A DNA stretch of 64,000 nucleotides from Aquilaria yunnanensis (lineage: Eukaryota > Streptophyta > Magnoliopsida > Malvales > Thymelaeaceae): contig CM077594.1 in assembly GCA_039654915.1 (NCBI GenBank), forward strand, positions 106,530,893 through 106,594,892, in the 5' to 3' direction. Made by a program: the position numbers and the translations under genes. Positions 23,530-34,100 of the stretch are shown here, one piece after another. The first letter of the stretch is position 1; each line of letters begins with the position of its first letter. A model generated the notes under the pieces. It was not told where the DNA came from, searched no databases, and saw only the letters and a list, made by a program, of their open reading frames with translations.

Positions 23530-24234
23530 ATACATTTTTTTTTCTATTTTCCTTACAACCTACTTTTATTTTTTTTTAATTTCTCTTTCAATCCTCATGC
23601 TCATCTCTCTCTCTCTCTCTCTCTCTCTCATAATTTTTTTTTTATTTTCATGTGAGTAGTTTTTTATTTATAATTTGTTATGTTTTTCAAATTTAGAAAA
23701 AGAAAGCTAAAAAATATATTTTTTTATAAAAATCAAATTAATAATACTTTTCAAAGATCTTAAACAATGATTAAAAGTTTTAGAGAATAAAAAGATATCT
23801 CAAAATAAATATTTTTAGTCATTAAAAAGTATTCTCTGCTGAACTCATACAAAAATAAGAAGCTTACTAATGAGTTTGAAAATTTCCTAAAAATATAAAT
23901 AAGATAATAGCTTCCTTAAACTGAAAAAGAATATTAATGAGACCTATTAAATAATAACCAATTTTATGTTCCATGTGTGCTCTGTCAGGCTAACATCGTA
24001 TTAATTTAAATGATAACAATATAGAAATCCTCCATAAAATATAGTTTTTTATCATTTGATGCATAAACAAAAGAAATATTGTATCTTCTTTGTAAAAAAA
24101 ATTGAAAAAAAGATTTGCTTTTCTTACGGTAAGAAAATGAAGGATCAATTTTGAAAAACATTTGGAAGAAAAAAACAGTGAAAGATAAATTTTTTGAAAA
24201 GCCAATGAAACAAAAGCTGGAGAAAGACCATTTT
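23530..24234. other. Intergenic with a (CT)n microsatellite
   Basis: (CT)n runs from 23,604 to 23,629, about 13 units. The rest is AT-rich without a recognisable gene. Confidence 0.7.
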
Positions 24235-24500
24235 TAATTCTAAATTTTTTTCAACTTCTCTATTTAATCTAAAATTTTGTAAAATTTCTATTTAAATCCT
24301 AAAACTTTATGAGTTTTTATCTAAGTCTTAAAACTTACAAAACGTGTAAATGGTTAATCATAAAATCAATCTCAAAGTAGGTGCAATTGTTTAGGAATAA
24401 TTGTTTACATGTTTGAAAGTTTAGGACTCAAATAAAAACTTTACTTAAGACTTAAATAAAAAGTTATCAAAGTTTTAGGACTAAAGTGTTACTTTCCTAT
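24235..24500. mobile_element. Inverted-repeat MITE-like sequence
   Basis: The left half (ATTTAAATCCTAAAACTTT, ATCTAAGTCTTAAAACTT) is mirrored by the right half (AAGTTTTAGGACTAAA, AAGACTTAAATAAAAA). The arms are about 110 bp, imperfect, and meet near 24,360. No clean target duplication was found. Confidence 0.5.
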
Positions 24501-24564
24501 ATAGAGTTTTTTCTGTAATGTGGTAGTTACAGATCATAAGTTAGTTATGATTTTATTTACCCAA

Positions 24565-25667
24565 TAGGGGTGATTTTAACATCACTTGGCGTACAAACTT
24601 GAACAAAATTATAACCATATATTCCGAGCCAAAACGCTGTTTTTGTTCCCGGGTAATGGTTTAACTTCTCTTTCACCCCTTGTAGATTTGCTTTCTTCCA
24701 TTTTGGTCCCTAAACTATTCCATCCAAAGATCAAGCCTTAAGAGACAAATACAAGGGTAGTGGTGCGGTTGATGAATTTGAAAGTTTGGGGACTGCAAAT
24801 TCCAAAGAGAAAAAATATAAGGAATTTCTTTAGGCTTTATGTGATTCACATTCTTTTTGTTCTTAAATCCGTTTATGCCTCTGAGCCATCGATCTTTTTC
24901 ATTTCAGTTCTTGAATCCCATATGTTTGTCATTTTTGTCCTTTTTATTTTTTATTTTTTATTATCTTTATTAAGTCAATGTTAAACCTTACTACTTATAG
25001 TATTTCCAGTTTCTCTACTATTTCTAAAATTTTACTTTGACTTTTTTGTCAATGTTTAAACATCACTGAAATAAAAAAGCTTTCAGTAATGTCAACAGAA
25101 TTCCATGTGCCAAACAAGTTTTTGGACTAATAGACAATTTTAATGTTTTGGGACTTGTTTGGAAAACTCAAATAATTTTAGAATTCATTGGGCAAAATTG
25201 AAAAAGTTGTTGGACTAAAAATGCCCATTCTCCAAAGTTAAAATTTATCATTTTGCAACAATTTTTTTTCCCTTTGCTTTATGGGAGCTCTAATGACCAT
25301 AATGAGGCTCAATAATTAATTGAGGATGAAATTAGAATTACATCTGAAACAAGCTGTGTATAACTCCGTTCAAATGTCCTTATTTGTCTATTAATTATAA
25401 AATTTTATACTATCTAAAATTTCATATTTTAAATTAATTAAAATTTTAAGAAACATCTTTTCAAAACACTCGTATATAAAAAGTACACATTTGTTTTAAA
25501 AAATATTATTTACGAGTTTCTTCACATTATAATACCGAGTTTTTAACTTATAAAATGCCAAAGGATGCCTTGACAAAAAAATTTTCAGAAAAACTTAGAG
25601 CTTTCTTTTAGTAGTTTGACTAAATTTTCTCGTTAATATATGTGAAGTGTAGTTAGAATCACCCTTA
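24565..25667. mobile_element. Candidate terminal-inverted-repeat element, about 1.1 kb
   Basis: TAGGGGTGATTTTAAC at 24,565 is inverted as GTTAGAATCACCCTTA ending at 25,667 (14 of 16 match). Flanking octamers TTACCCAA and TTGCAAAA agree at only 5 of 8 positions, so a hAT assignment is weak. No coding region recognised. Confidence 0.35.
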
Positions 25668-25755
25668 TTGCAAAAACAAAATCGAAACCATCCCTATTTG
25701 GAAAAAAATGATATGTAATTACAGTTATTAGGGTTAAAATTCTAAGTAAACCACA

Positions 25756-27355
25756 TGCCCCGGGTTAATTACATACTTACACTTTAACCCTCCGTAACAT
25801 GTCTCCAACCTTATTAAAATGTTTTATTTTGACCTTTTTTTATGGAACTCATTATTTTAGACAGAAAACATCACGTCATTAACTTTTAAAAACTTTTTTC
25901 TTTGCTAAAAAAACCTTAAAACTTTTATATATAACAATCCAATAACCATCTTCAATCACCGCCTCTTCACTTCATTCGTTGTCATCTCATTCTTCAACTC
26001 ATCCACTATTGTTTCGTCAATGCTATCACCTCCCCTTTTTCCCTCTTCCGCCTTCTCAGTTGTTGACCGCCTACCTCACACACCAAACTCATGTCGAACA
26101 AGACATTGAAGATATTATTTTCCTCCACAAAAGCAGTAATGATTTTGCTCTATTGATTGCCTTTTTCAGCTCCTTCCTCTCCCTCTTGCCCTTCCCTCCC
26201 CAAGCACTTCTTCACCCACCTCCTTCTTCCTCCTCCATTTCTTCACCACTTATTCATGACCTCTATTTCTCCTACAAGTTTCTTTATTTCATTCTCATCA
26301 ACTCTGTTTTGCCTACAACCTCTATTTCGTCTTGTATGCCTTAGGTTTTCAACTCTTTAAAATGCCAAAAACCAAACTATTAAACCTAAACTAAAATGAA
26401 TTCGTCTGGGCTTTCGTACTAACCCCTGCACAATAAGGAATACATTCCTTAAACTAAAATGAGATCATCTGGGTTCTTGTATACTAACCCCCGCACAATA
26501 AGAAATACATTCATTCACTAATTCACCTCCAAGCTCCCTTTGCATCGTCGGCGGCACCCATCGACAACCAAGACAATTTTCAATTGACGACCTTCAACTG
26601 TAGGTCGATAACAATTTCGTGTTATTGCAAACATATTATTTTCTTATAGCTTGATGATTTATTTATGTACAATGGGTTTGCGTTTAATTATTTCTGTGAG
26701 TTGGTTACTTATCTAGCAAGTATAGTATAGACTTTTTTTCATCTCTTTAAATTAAGTTTTGCCTATGATATGCTTGATGGAATACCTAAGTAAATTTGGG
26801 CAATTGAAAACTATGGTCGAGGATGAGTGGCCTTCTTGCACGACATCACCTTCGCGATGGTGTTAAGGGATCAAAGACATCACCATGGTGGTTAAGGCAT
26901 TATTAAAAGGATGAGTGAGTAAGCCGTTGTAGTGGTGAAGGCTCAATTTGGTTACAAAGATTCAACGGAGACAATGGGGTATCCGGTGGAATGGGTTGGG
27001 GAACAAATATTGGGATCATCATGATGGTTGTTATGGCTGCTAGCGTGGTCAAGGTGGGATTAGGGAAAGAATAAATGGTGGGATCGATGGAGGTTGAAGA
27101 TGATGGTTGGATCGTTGATGGAAAAATTTTAAGTTTTTTTGCCAAAAGGAAAAATTTTAAAGGGTTAAAACTAGCTTTTTTTCTTTTACAATCATACGAT
27201 AAATGTGGTATTTCTCATTCAAGATAACAAGTTTTGTAAAATAAAATTAAAATGAAATGTTTCAATGAAGTTAGAAACATTATACAAACAAAATTGAGGT
27301 TAGGGTTAGAATATGAATAATAATTAAAGGTTAAGTTCCAAATGTGTAATTAATC
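25756..27355. mobile_element. 1.6-kb element with long (about 220-bp) imperfect terminal inverted repeats
   Basis: The left arm (from TTAATTACATAC) and the reverse complement of the right arm (TTAATTACACAT) align over more than 200 bp. Shared inner blocks include AAAAAAACCTTAAAA/AAAAAAACTTAAAA and a block around 25,945 equivalent to CATCTTCAAYC. Long inverted arms fit Mutator-like elements. No target duplication could be recognised. The interior (25,979-26,900) holds Ser/Pro/Leu-rich open frames without a recognised domain. Confidence 0.55.
26387..26512. repeat. Short direct duplication, two copies of about 62 bp
   Basis: Both copies run AAACTAAAATGA..CTGGG..ACTAACCCC.GCACAATAAG.AATACATTC, with a few differences and one small indel. 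Confidence 0.85.
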
Positions 27356-28236
27356 TCACTTTCTCTCAATGATGGATCAAGCTGAAGTAAAGTTAGAGGT
27401 GTTTCAGTTGTCAAAGTTTGAGTATATTTTAGCTTTCGTGGATGGAAAAATTATCTAGCAAAAAAATCATCACAACTATTGATAATTTATTCCAACTTCT
27501 AGAGCTATAAAGTATAAACGACGTGAATACATGGAGTATTTAATTATTTCTGCATAGTGGAAATAATTAGACTGATAAATAAATGGCGCAAAACCATTTC
27601 ATCACAAAATTTGGACCTCACACTCTCATAAAGTTCAATACAACATAAAACTTATGGAACCCCTCTAAAGTGCTCATTGTTTACAACCATACCTCAATCA
27701 AATTGTGAAATTACTCTTGTATATTCTCTCAGGCTGTTTTCTTCTTTCTTTTTCTCTTAGCCTGAATCAAGGCTAATCTACATCAAAATTCGAAGATGAA
27801 AGAATACGATAGCACCAGTGGCCCCAAAAAAGCCAAATAAATGAGCTATTTTGTCACCATTGAAAGTTAAAATCATTCTAAACTTCTGGCATCCATCTTA
27901 GACAACATGTTAAACAAATGATCTTGGATTCTGGGTTTATGATGAGTGGGCATTTGAGTCATCTGGAGTTAGCTTAAAGTGGTAAAATTCAACTAAGCCG
28001 GCAATTGGGTTGGAGGAGTCAAAGCTATCAAGCCAAGATACAAGAGCTTGACTTGAACATCAGCAAGCGTACCCATATGAGATTAGACTCAGTTAGATTG
28101 TAGCTCAAGCAATCCTATTTATCCTGGGCTTATTACTTGCTTCCGTCAATTAGGTGGTCTTATAGTGAATGCAATCTGAACAGGGGCGATGAGGACCTGT
28201 TTAGTGTTGCATTAAAAGGAATAGGAAAGTTGAAAG
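27356..28236. other. Intergenic, no gene recognised
   Basis: No coherent reading frame, RNA gene or transposon terminus recognised. Confidence 0.55.
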
Positions 28237-28759
28237 TAGGGATAATAAGTGGGTGGGTAAAATCCATAATTTGCGGATATCCACCTATGACAGGTAGGTA
28301 AACGGGTAAAAATACTCGTGACTGGGCAGACATGGGTAGCAAGTTACACTCGTTCGGCAGGTACGGGTGGGTTGTGGGTAGGGATATCCATCACGGGTAA
28401 ATTCGCCCTGTCTACCCGCTAAACTTGCGAGTGAAAATTTTCTACTTATTAATTATAATGGGATGCAACACTCACATTTAACTAATATTTTATATTAATT
28501 CTAATCGAATATTTTCTTGTATGTATGTTATGATTTTGTGTATTTTATGATTTTGTTGTATTAATGTTTATATGTGGAAAATGACTTTGTGTGTATTTTT
28601 CATATTTTATTTTTATGAAATTAAAAAAAAAAGTTTAAAACTGTGGGTGAGATTTTTCACCACTTGCGAATACTAATGAAGTCATGGGTACTAAAAAAAT
28701 TGCGGACACAAATGGCAAGTAAGGGTATTTGCACCCGATCCACCTTGTTGTCGTTCCTA
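28237..28759. mobile_element. hAT-like non-autonomous element (family A), most complete copy
   Basis: The left end TAGGGATAATAAGTGGGTGG at 28,237 pairs with ...CCACCTTGTTGTCGTTCCTA ending at 28,759. The flanking octamers GTTGAAAG and GTTTAAAA match at 6 of 8 positions, consistent with a decayed 8-bp duplication. Subterminal GGATATCCAYC and GGGTA motifs are numerous. It is 523 bp with no coding capacity. Confidence 0.65.
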
Positions 28760-28805
28760 GTTTAAAAGGGCAAATAAGGTAATAAAAAATTGGTCACACA
28801 TTCGA

Positions 28806-29990
28806 TTAGAATCCTACCCGATGAAATGCTTGAGAGAGATGAGGCTAGTTGGATGTGTTTGATTGCTAATTTAATGAAACATGGAAACGTAGAAAAATCA
28901 ATGTGTTATTTTGAAATGAACCCCTTTCAAAATATTGTTTCCTAGACAACTAAAATTAGTGGGATGGTGTAGAATGGGATAAATTTTAGAGCTTTGAAGC
29001 TATTTCTAAGATTGCTTGAATCTATAGTGGAGCCCAATGAAATCACTTTTACATTTGTGATTAGTGCTTGTTCAGGTTGATTGTCAAAGTTGGACTCGAA
29101 GATAATGTATCAGTTTCCAATTCCTTTATAACATTGTGTTCAAGGACAGGTGAACTTGATTTGGCAAGGTGAATATATGATAGGATGGAGCATAGATATG
29201 TTGTTTCTTGGACTGCAATGCTTGATGTATATGTTAAGATGAGGGACTTTAAAGAAGCAAGAAGAATCTTTGATGAGATGCCAAAAAGAAATGAAGTTAC
29301 TTGCAGTACAATTATTGCTGGGTACAGTCAAAGTGGTTATCCTGAAGAGGCTTTTAATCTCTTTTGCCAAGTGGTTCAGACTAGATTCAAGTTAAATATT
29401 CCTTCATTTTCAAGCATTTTCAATGCGTTGGAAGACCTAAAGGCATTGCAAACAGGGAGGAATATCCATGCACATGTGGTAAAAATTGGGATGGATGTAG
29501 ATGTCTTCATCAATAGTCTATTATTGACTTCTATTGCAAATGTGGGGATAATAAAGATGTGTGTTTGGTTTTTGACTCAATTGCAAAAAAAAATCTAGTC
29601 TCATGGAATTCTATGGTTGGTGGATATAGTATGAATGGGCAAATGCATGAAGCTAAGGATTTATTTCATAACATGCCCAGTTGAAATAATGTTGGTTGGG
29701 CAACTATAATAGTTGGCTATGTAGAGTATTGTCAATTTGACAAGGTGTTTGAAGTGCTCAATCAAATGTTTCTGTCTGGAGAAGTTCCAAACAAATCCAC
29801 CTTTTCAAGATTGTTGTGTGCTTGCACATGCTTAGGCCTCGGCTTCATTGGAGAAAGGCAAGAGCCTTCATGCGAAGCTGATCAAACTAGGATTTCAGTT
29901 GAATCTGTTCTTGGGGACTGCCTTAACTAACATGTATGCAAAATCTGGAGATATTGAAAGCTCTAGAATGATATTTAACAAAATGTCATT
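28806..29990 (+). pseudogene. PPR (pentatricopeptide repeat) protein pseudogene
   Basis: Several degenerate 35-residue PPR units can be read by changing frame. Typical phrases are VVSWTAMLDVYVKM, ARRIFDEMPKRNEVT, TIIAGYSQSGYPEEAFNLF and GKSLHAKLIKLGF. They fit an organelle RNA-binding protein of the PLS (SWT/N-type) subclass. The copy is broken: in-frame TAG at 28,943 (where NIVSW normally has Trp) and at 28,970, a frame change near 29,075, a TGA just before the MEHRY stretch, and further shifts near 29,590 and 29,850. Homology stops at about 29,990 with no C-terminal E/DYW part seen. A functional intron-containing gene is unlikely because the stops fall inside repeat units. The parent gene is not identified. 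Confidence 0.85.
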
Positions 29991-30331
29991 CTACCATCAT
30001 AACAATAAAATGATTTATAGCCTAGATTTTTATGTTTATTTTTTTAAAATTAGCTCCATTCCAGAAGATTATAAAATTGTTAGGTCTCACACTTAATGTA
30101 AGTTTCTTTTACCTTCCATGAAAATTTATGTTCAATGTTTTACCTTTTATAAAGTTTCTAATAGAAAATATAGATGGATACATTTTACCCAATCTTTTTC
30201 TCCAAAATATAAGTCGTAATTGGAAACAAAAAATTTTATTAAAAAAATAAAAATGGGGACGCTTAAATTTTTTATTAAATGACATCGGATGACTTGATAT
30301 TATTTAAGTAAATTATACTACATTACTTACT

Positions 30332-30617
30332 CCCTCCGTCCCAATTTACTTGAAATATATTTCTTTTCGGGATATCCCAAAAGGTTGAAATGTTTTCTCT
30401 TTTGAAAAAGTTTAAACAATTAAATAATCCTTTTACATAAAACCTAATAAAGATTTTTTTTTAATATCCACTCAATTTCTCACTGCACAAAACTCAAAAT
30501 TTTTTTTCTTTTTTAATCATTATTTAAATTTTTACTACATAAAAAATTAACATAAATTACATACACCTTAATCTCCATATCCAAAAAAATATTTCAACTA
30601 AAATGTGACAGAGGTAG
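30332..30617. mobile_element. Stowaway-type (Tc1/mariner) MITE
   Basis: The left end CTCCCTCCGTCCCAATTTAC is the classic Stowaway terminus. The right end reads ...TGTGACAGAGGTAG, its degenerate inverse. Both sides are flanked by TA (30,330-30,331 and 30,618-30,619), the mariner target dinucleotide. It is 286 bp, non-coding, and lies about 220 bp upstream of the likely HFM1 leader. Confidence 0.85.
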
Positions 30618-30749
30618 TATTAAATTTTCTAGTTAGAAGTTTGTCACCCTTAACATGTGTTGCGATAAGACGAAGTAAAGAAGGAAGTGTTAAAACGAAA
30701 GGAGGAAAAAAAAAAAAAAAACAGATGCTACCAATTGAAAGGTTTGGAC

Positions 30750-31190
30750 TTGGGACGACGTCGTTAAGTAGGAGGAAGCTTGCCGCCCGTCCTTGCCCGT
30801 TGGCGGCCATTAATTAGTGTCTTCGAATTTGATTTTGCAGGCACCGCCAAGCCTATAGACTTCTCGCAACCAATTTCTGCGAAAGTTTACTCTCTCAGTC
30901 TCTCGATCTCTCTCTGATCAGAGGAAGTCGAGATTCTTAAGCTGGAAAGCTTCGGCAGGTAATCTAGTGTTTTATTCTTATTTTTTCTTTAATCGGAATC
31001 AACACTATTGATCAATTCTACTCAAAGATCTGCTGTTTGGATGATCTATTTTTCCCTACGGTCAAACATTGGTGTTGAATTTTCTCTTCGTTCTGAAACA
31101 GTATGTATATAGGATTTATTGTTGTAATATCTGATCGATTCACGAACATGTTTTTTCTGTTCTTTCGTTCTTCTCAGACTGAATTCTATC
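30750..31190 (+). promoter_or_regulatory. HFM1 promoter-proximal region and 5' leader with a leader intron
   Basis: The region before the HFM1 start has a perfect palindrome ACGACGTCGT (30,755-30,764) and an E2F-like TTGGCGGC (30,800-30,807). It is followed by CT-rich leader-like sequence (30,885-30,925). A good donor CAG/GTAATC at 30,959 and acceptor TTCTCAG ending at 31,177 suggest an intron in the 5' UTR, with ATG 13 bases later. The roles of these motifs are inferred only. Confidence 0.45.
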
Positions 31191-34100
31191 ATGGACTCGT
31201 ATTCACTCAAATCCGTGATAGATTTGCCAGGTCCTTTCCGTTCGACGTTCAATTTCAGGTTCTAATCATACTTGATTTTATATTTTCCAGAAAGGAAATT
31301 TTCGTTTCTATTTGATTCTGATGAGTCGTTTGTTCAACTTGTTCTCTGGACGAACGTGAGAGAGAGATGACGAGCTGTGGCTTGTAATAGATTCGTGTTG
31401 TTGTATTGGTTGGGAGTTACTCCGATTTTCCTGCAGGTACTTCAATTCACTTCAGAGTGAATGCTTTCCTGTTTGTTTTCATTCCGACGTAAACATGGTT
31501 ATATCCGCACCGACCGGAAGCGGCAAGACCGTGCTCTTCGAGCTTTGCATTTTGAGGCTTCTTTCAAGGTTCATCTCCAGGGATGGAAATTTTGTCCACG
31601 TAAAGGGCACCCTTAAGACGGTGTGATTAGTCATTATCCAGCAAATACTTAATTTCAGGACTGTTTATTTGCGGTGCTTCTGTTGGCACTTTCTGATGGC
31701 TTCTGCATTCCGTAATTTCGTTTGAAGATCTACATAGCTCCATCTAAAGCTTTGGTACAAGAGAAATTGCGTGATTGGAACCAGAAGTTTGGATCATGGG
31801 GGATTATTTGCTTGGAACTGACAGGTGACAATGAGTTTTACAGCTTAAGGAGTATACAGGAAGCTGATATCATTTTAACCACTCCTGAGGTGAGGGCATT
31901 TATACATTCATCAATCAAATAGGAAGAGCATAGAGGCTCACGAGCAGATCATAACAAACGCAAGATTTATGTATGTACTTGCAGTTTATAGTCGATATGC
32001 CCTACCTGTGTCAAGGCACTATCTGGATTCATTTTTATGTTCAACCTTTTCTTAGATTATTTGATAGAATCAGCTGTGTGCAGTTCTTACTGCTTAATTC
32101 ACATAGCTTTTCACTTCTCGGTACTCTTCATTTAAAGCAAAATGACAGGTTATCTTACTGTTATACCTCCTTGACAGGTAGGGCCTGACATGGCATCACC
32201 TACCTACTGACAAGTATAACTAGTTTGAGTTTCTTGAGATACCCATACTCGTTGCTCCCTTGAGTACACTTTCCATACTCTTTTGCACTTGTTGATCCCT
32301 ATATGTCAACCTTGGCTTGTCTTTTATTCTGATATGTCATTTTTGGCTAGCAAGTTAGTATTTAATTTCTGAGTGAAAAAACACTAAGCATTGTTTGTTG
32401 TTTGCATAGAAATTTGATGCTGTCAGCCGGTACCGCATAAAAGATGGTGGCTTGAGCTTTTTCAGCGACATAGCACTTTTACTTATTGACGAAGTTCACC
32501 TGCTAAATGACCTTCGAGGAGCAGCTTTGGAGGCAATTGTTAGCAGAATTAAAATGCTAGCCCGCAAACCTGAGATGAAGTCCAGTTCTCTGGCATCTGT
32601 CCGTTTCCTAGCTGTGTCAGCCACTATTCCTAATATCGAAGACCTTGGTAATATCTTTTTTGTCTTGTTTGCGATGTTTTGTTATGCTTAGATGTTAACA
32701 CAGATTTTCAACACTGCGTGTCTCAACAACTTCAGCGGAATGGCTTGATGTTCCTGAACAGGGGATCAAAAGGTGACTTATTATGTATCTGGTGCCTCTC
32801 GTTGTCCTATTATTGCACATGATTGTCTAATCCATTTAGCTTCTTGACGTTTGACAGGTTTGGAGAAGAAATGAGGCCTGTGAAACTGACAACAAAAGTT
32901 TTTGGTATGCAAATGGATTGTATGCCTATATGTGCTGTTTATGGTTCTTCAGACAAGTGCGTGTTATCTAACTGACAATGGAAAATATATCTCTTCTAGG
33001 TTATACTCAAGCCAAAAATGACTTCCTATTTGAAAAGGCAAGTCGCACCGTCTGGAATATGGTTAACTGAGAATTATATCTCTATAGAACTCTACAGACT
33101 GGAATACAGATATGCAAAATATTTTCTTAACTACTTCTTGTGCTTCTAATCTTCTGTGCAAATTTGTTTGTCCCAATCCAGCGCCTCCAAAACTATATAT
33201 TTGGTAAGATGAAAACTGAAGCTATATTTTCTTGTTTGCCACTTTTTTTTTTTTTACTTTAATATATTTACTGAAACATATTGCAAAACAAATTCCCAGA
33301 TATTCTGATGCAATATTCAGGAGGAAAATCTGCTCTCATTTTTTGTTCAACTAGAAAAGGAGCCCAAGAAGCAGCGCAAAAGCTTGCTCAGACAGCAATG
33401 ACCTTTGGTTATTCTAATCCTTTTATCAAATCCAGAGAACAACAGGAAAGGCTAAGGGAGGCTTCACTATCTTGTAGCGACAAACAAATGCAGTCTTATA
33501 TCCCTTATGGTGGTATGTGGCTAATTTATTCGAATAAGCTGAGATTTTCGATTTTGAAATCTATGTTGCCTAATAATATGATTGCAGTTGGGTATCACAA
33601 CGGTGGGCTCTCAATGAAGGACCGTAACCTGGTTGAGGGTCTTTTTCTTAATGGCGATATCCAAGTTTTGTGCACGACCAACACTCTTGCCCATGGAATA
33701 AATCTACCAGCTCATACTGTGGTGATAAAGTCTACGCAGCACTTGTATGTCAAACTGTCTCCTTGAGTGGGCTAGAATTCTTTTTCATATTCTTGTAGTC
33801 CCCCCGAGAAAAAACAAAGCCCCTCTGAATCTACCTGAAGAATTTTAGCTTTTCCAGCAACAAGGAAAAAGGCCAATACATGGAGTATGACCGATCAACG
33901 GTACTACAGGTTCGTCACTTTTCTGGATGGTCATGTGACTGTTAGTTAATGGCTTTGCTTATTCTCAATGAAAGACAAACTACTCTTAATTGAATGTTAT
34001 TTGTACTCATTGCTCTGATAATAAAGTACTTATGAACAAGTTAAATGTCCTCCGATAGACGAGCCCTATTTGGCATTAGAATTAGCACTGAGCGTTTAAC

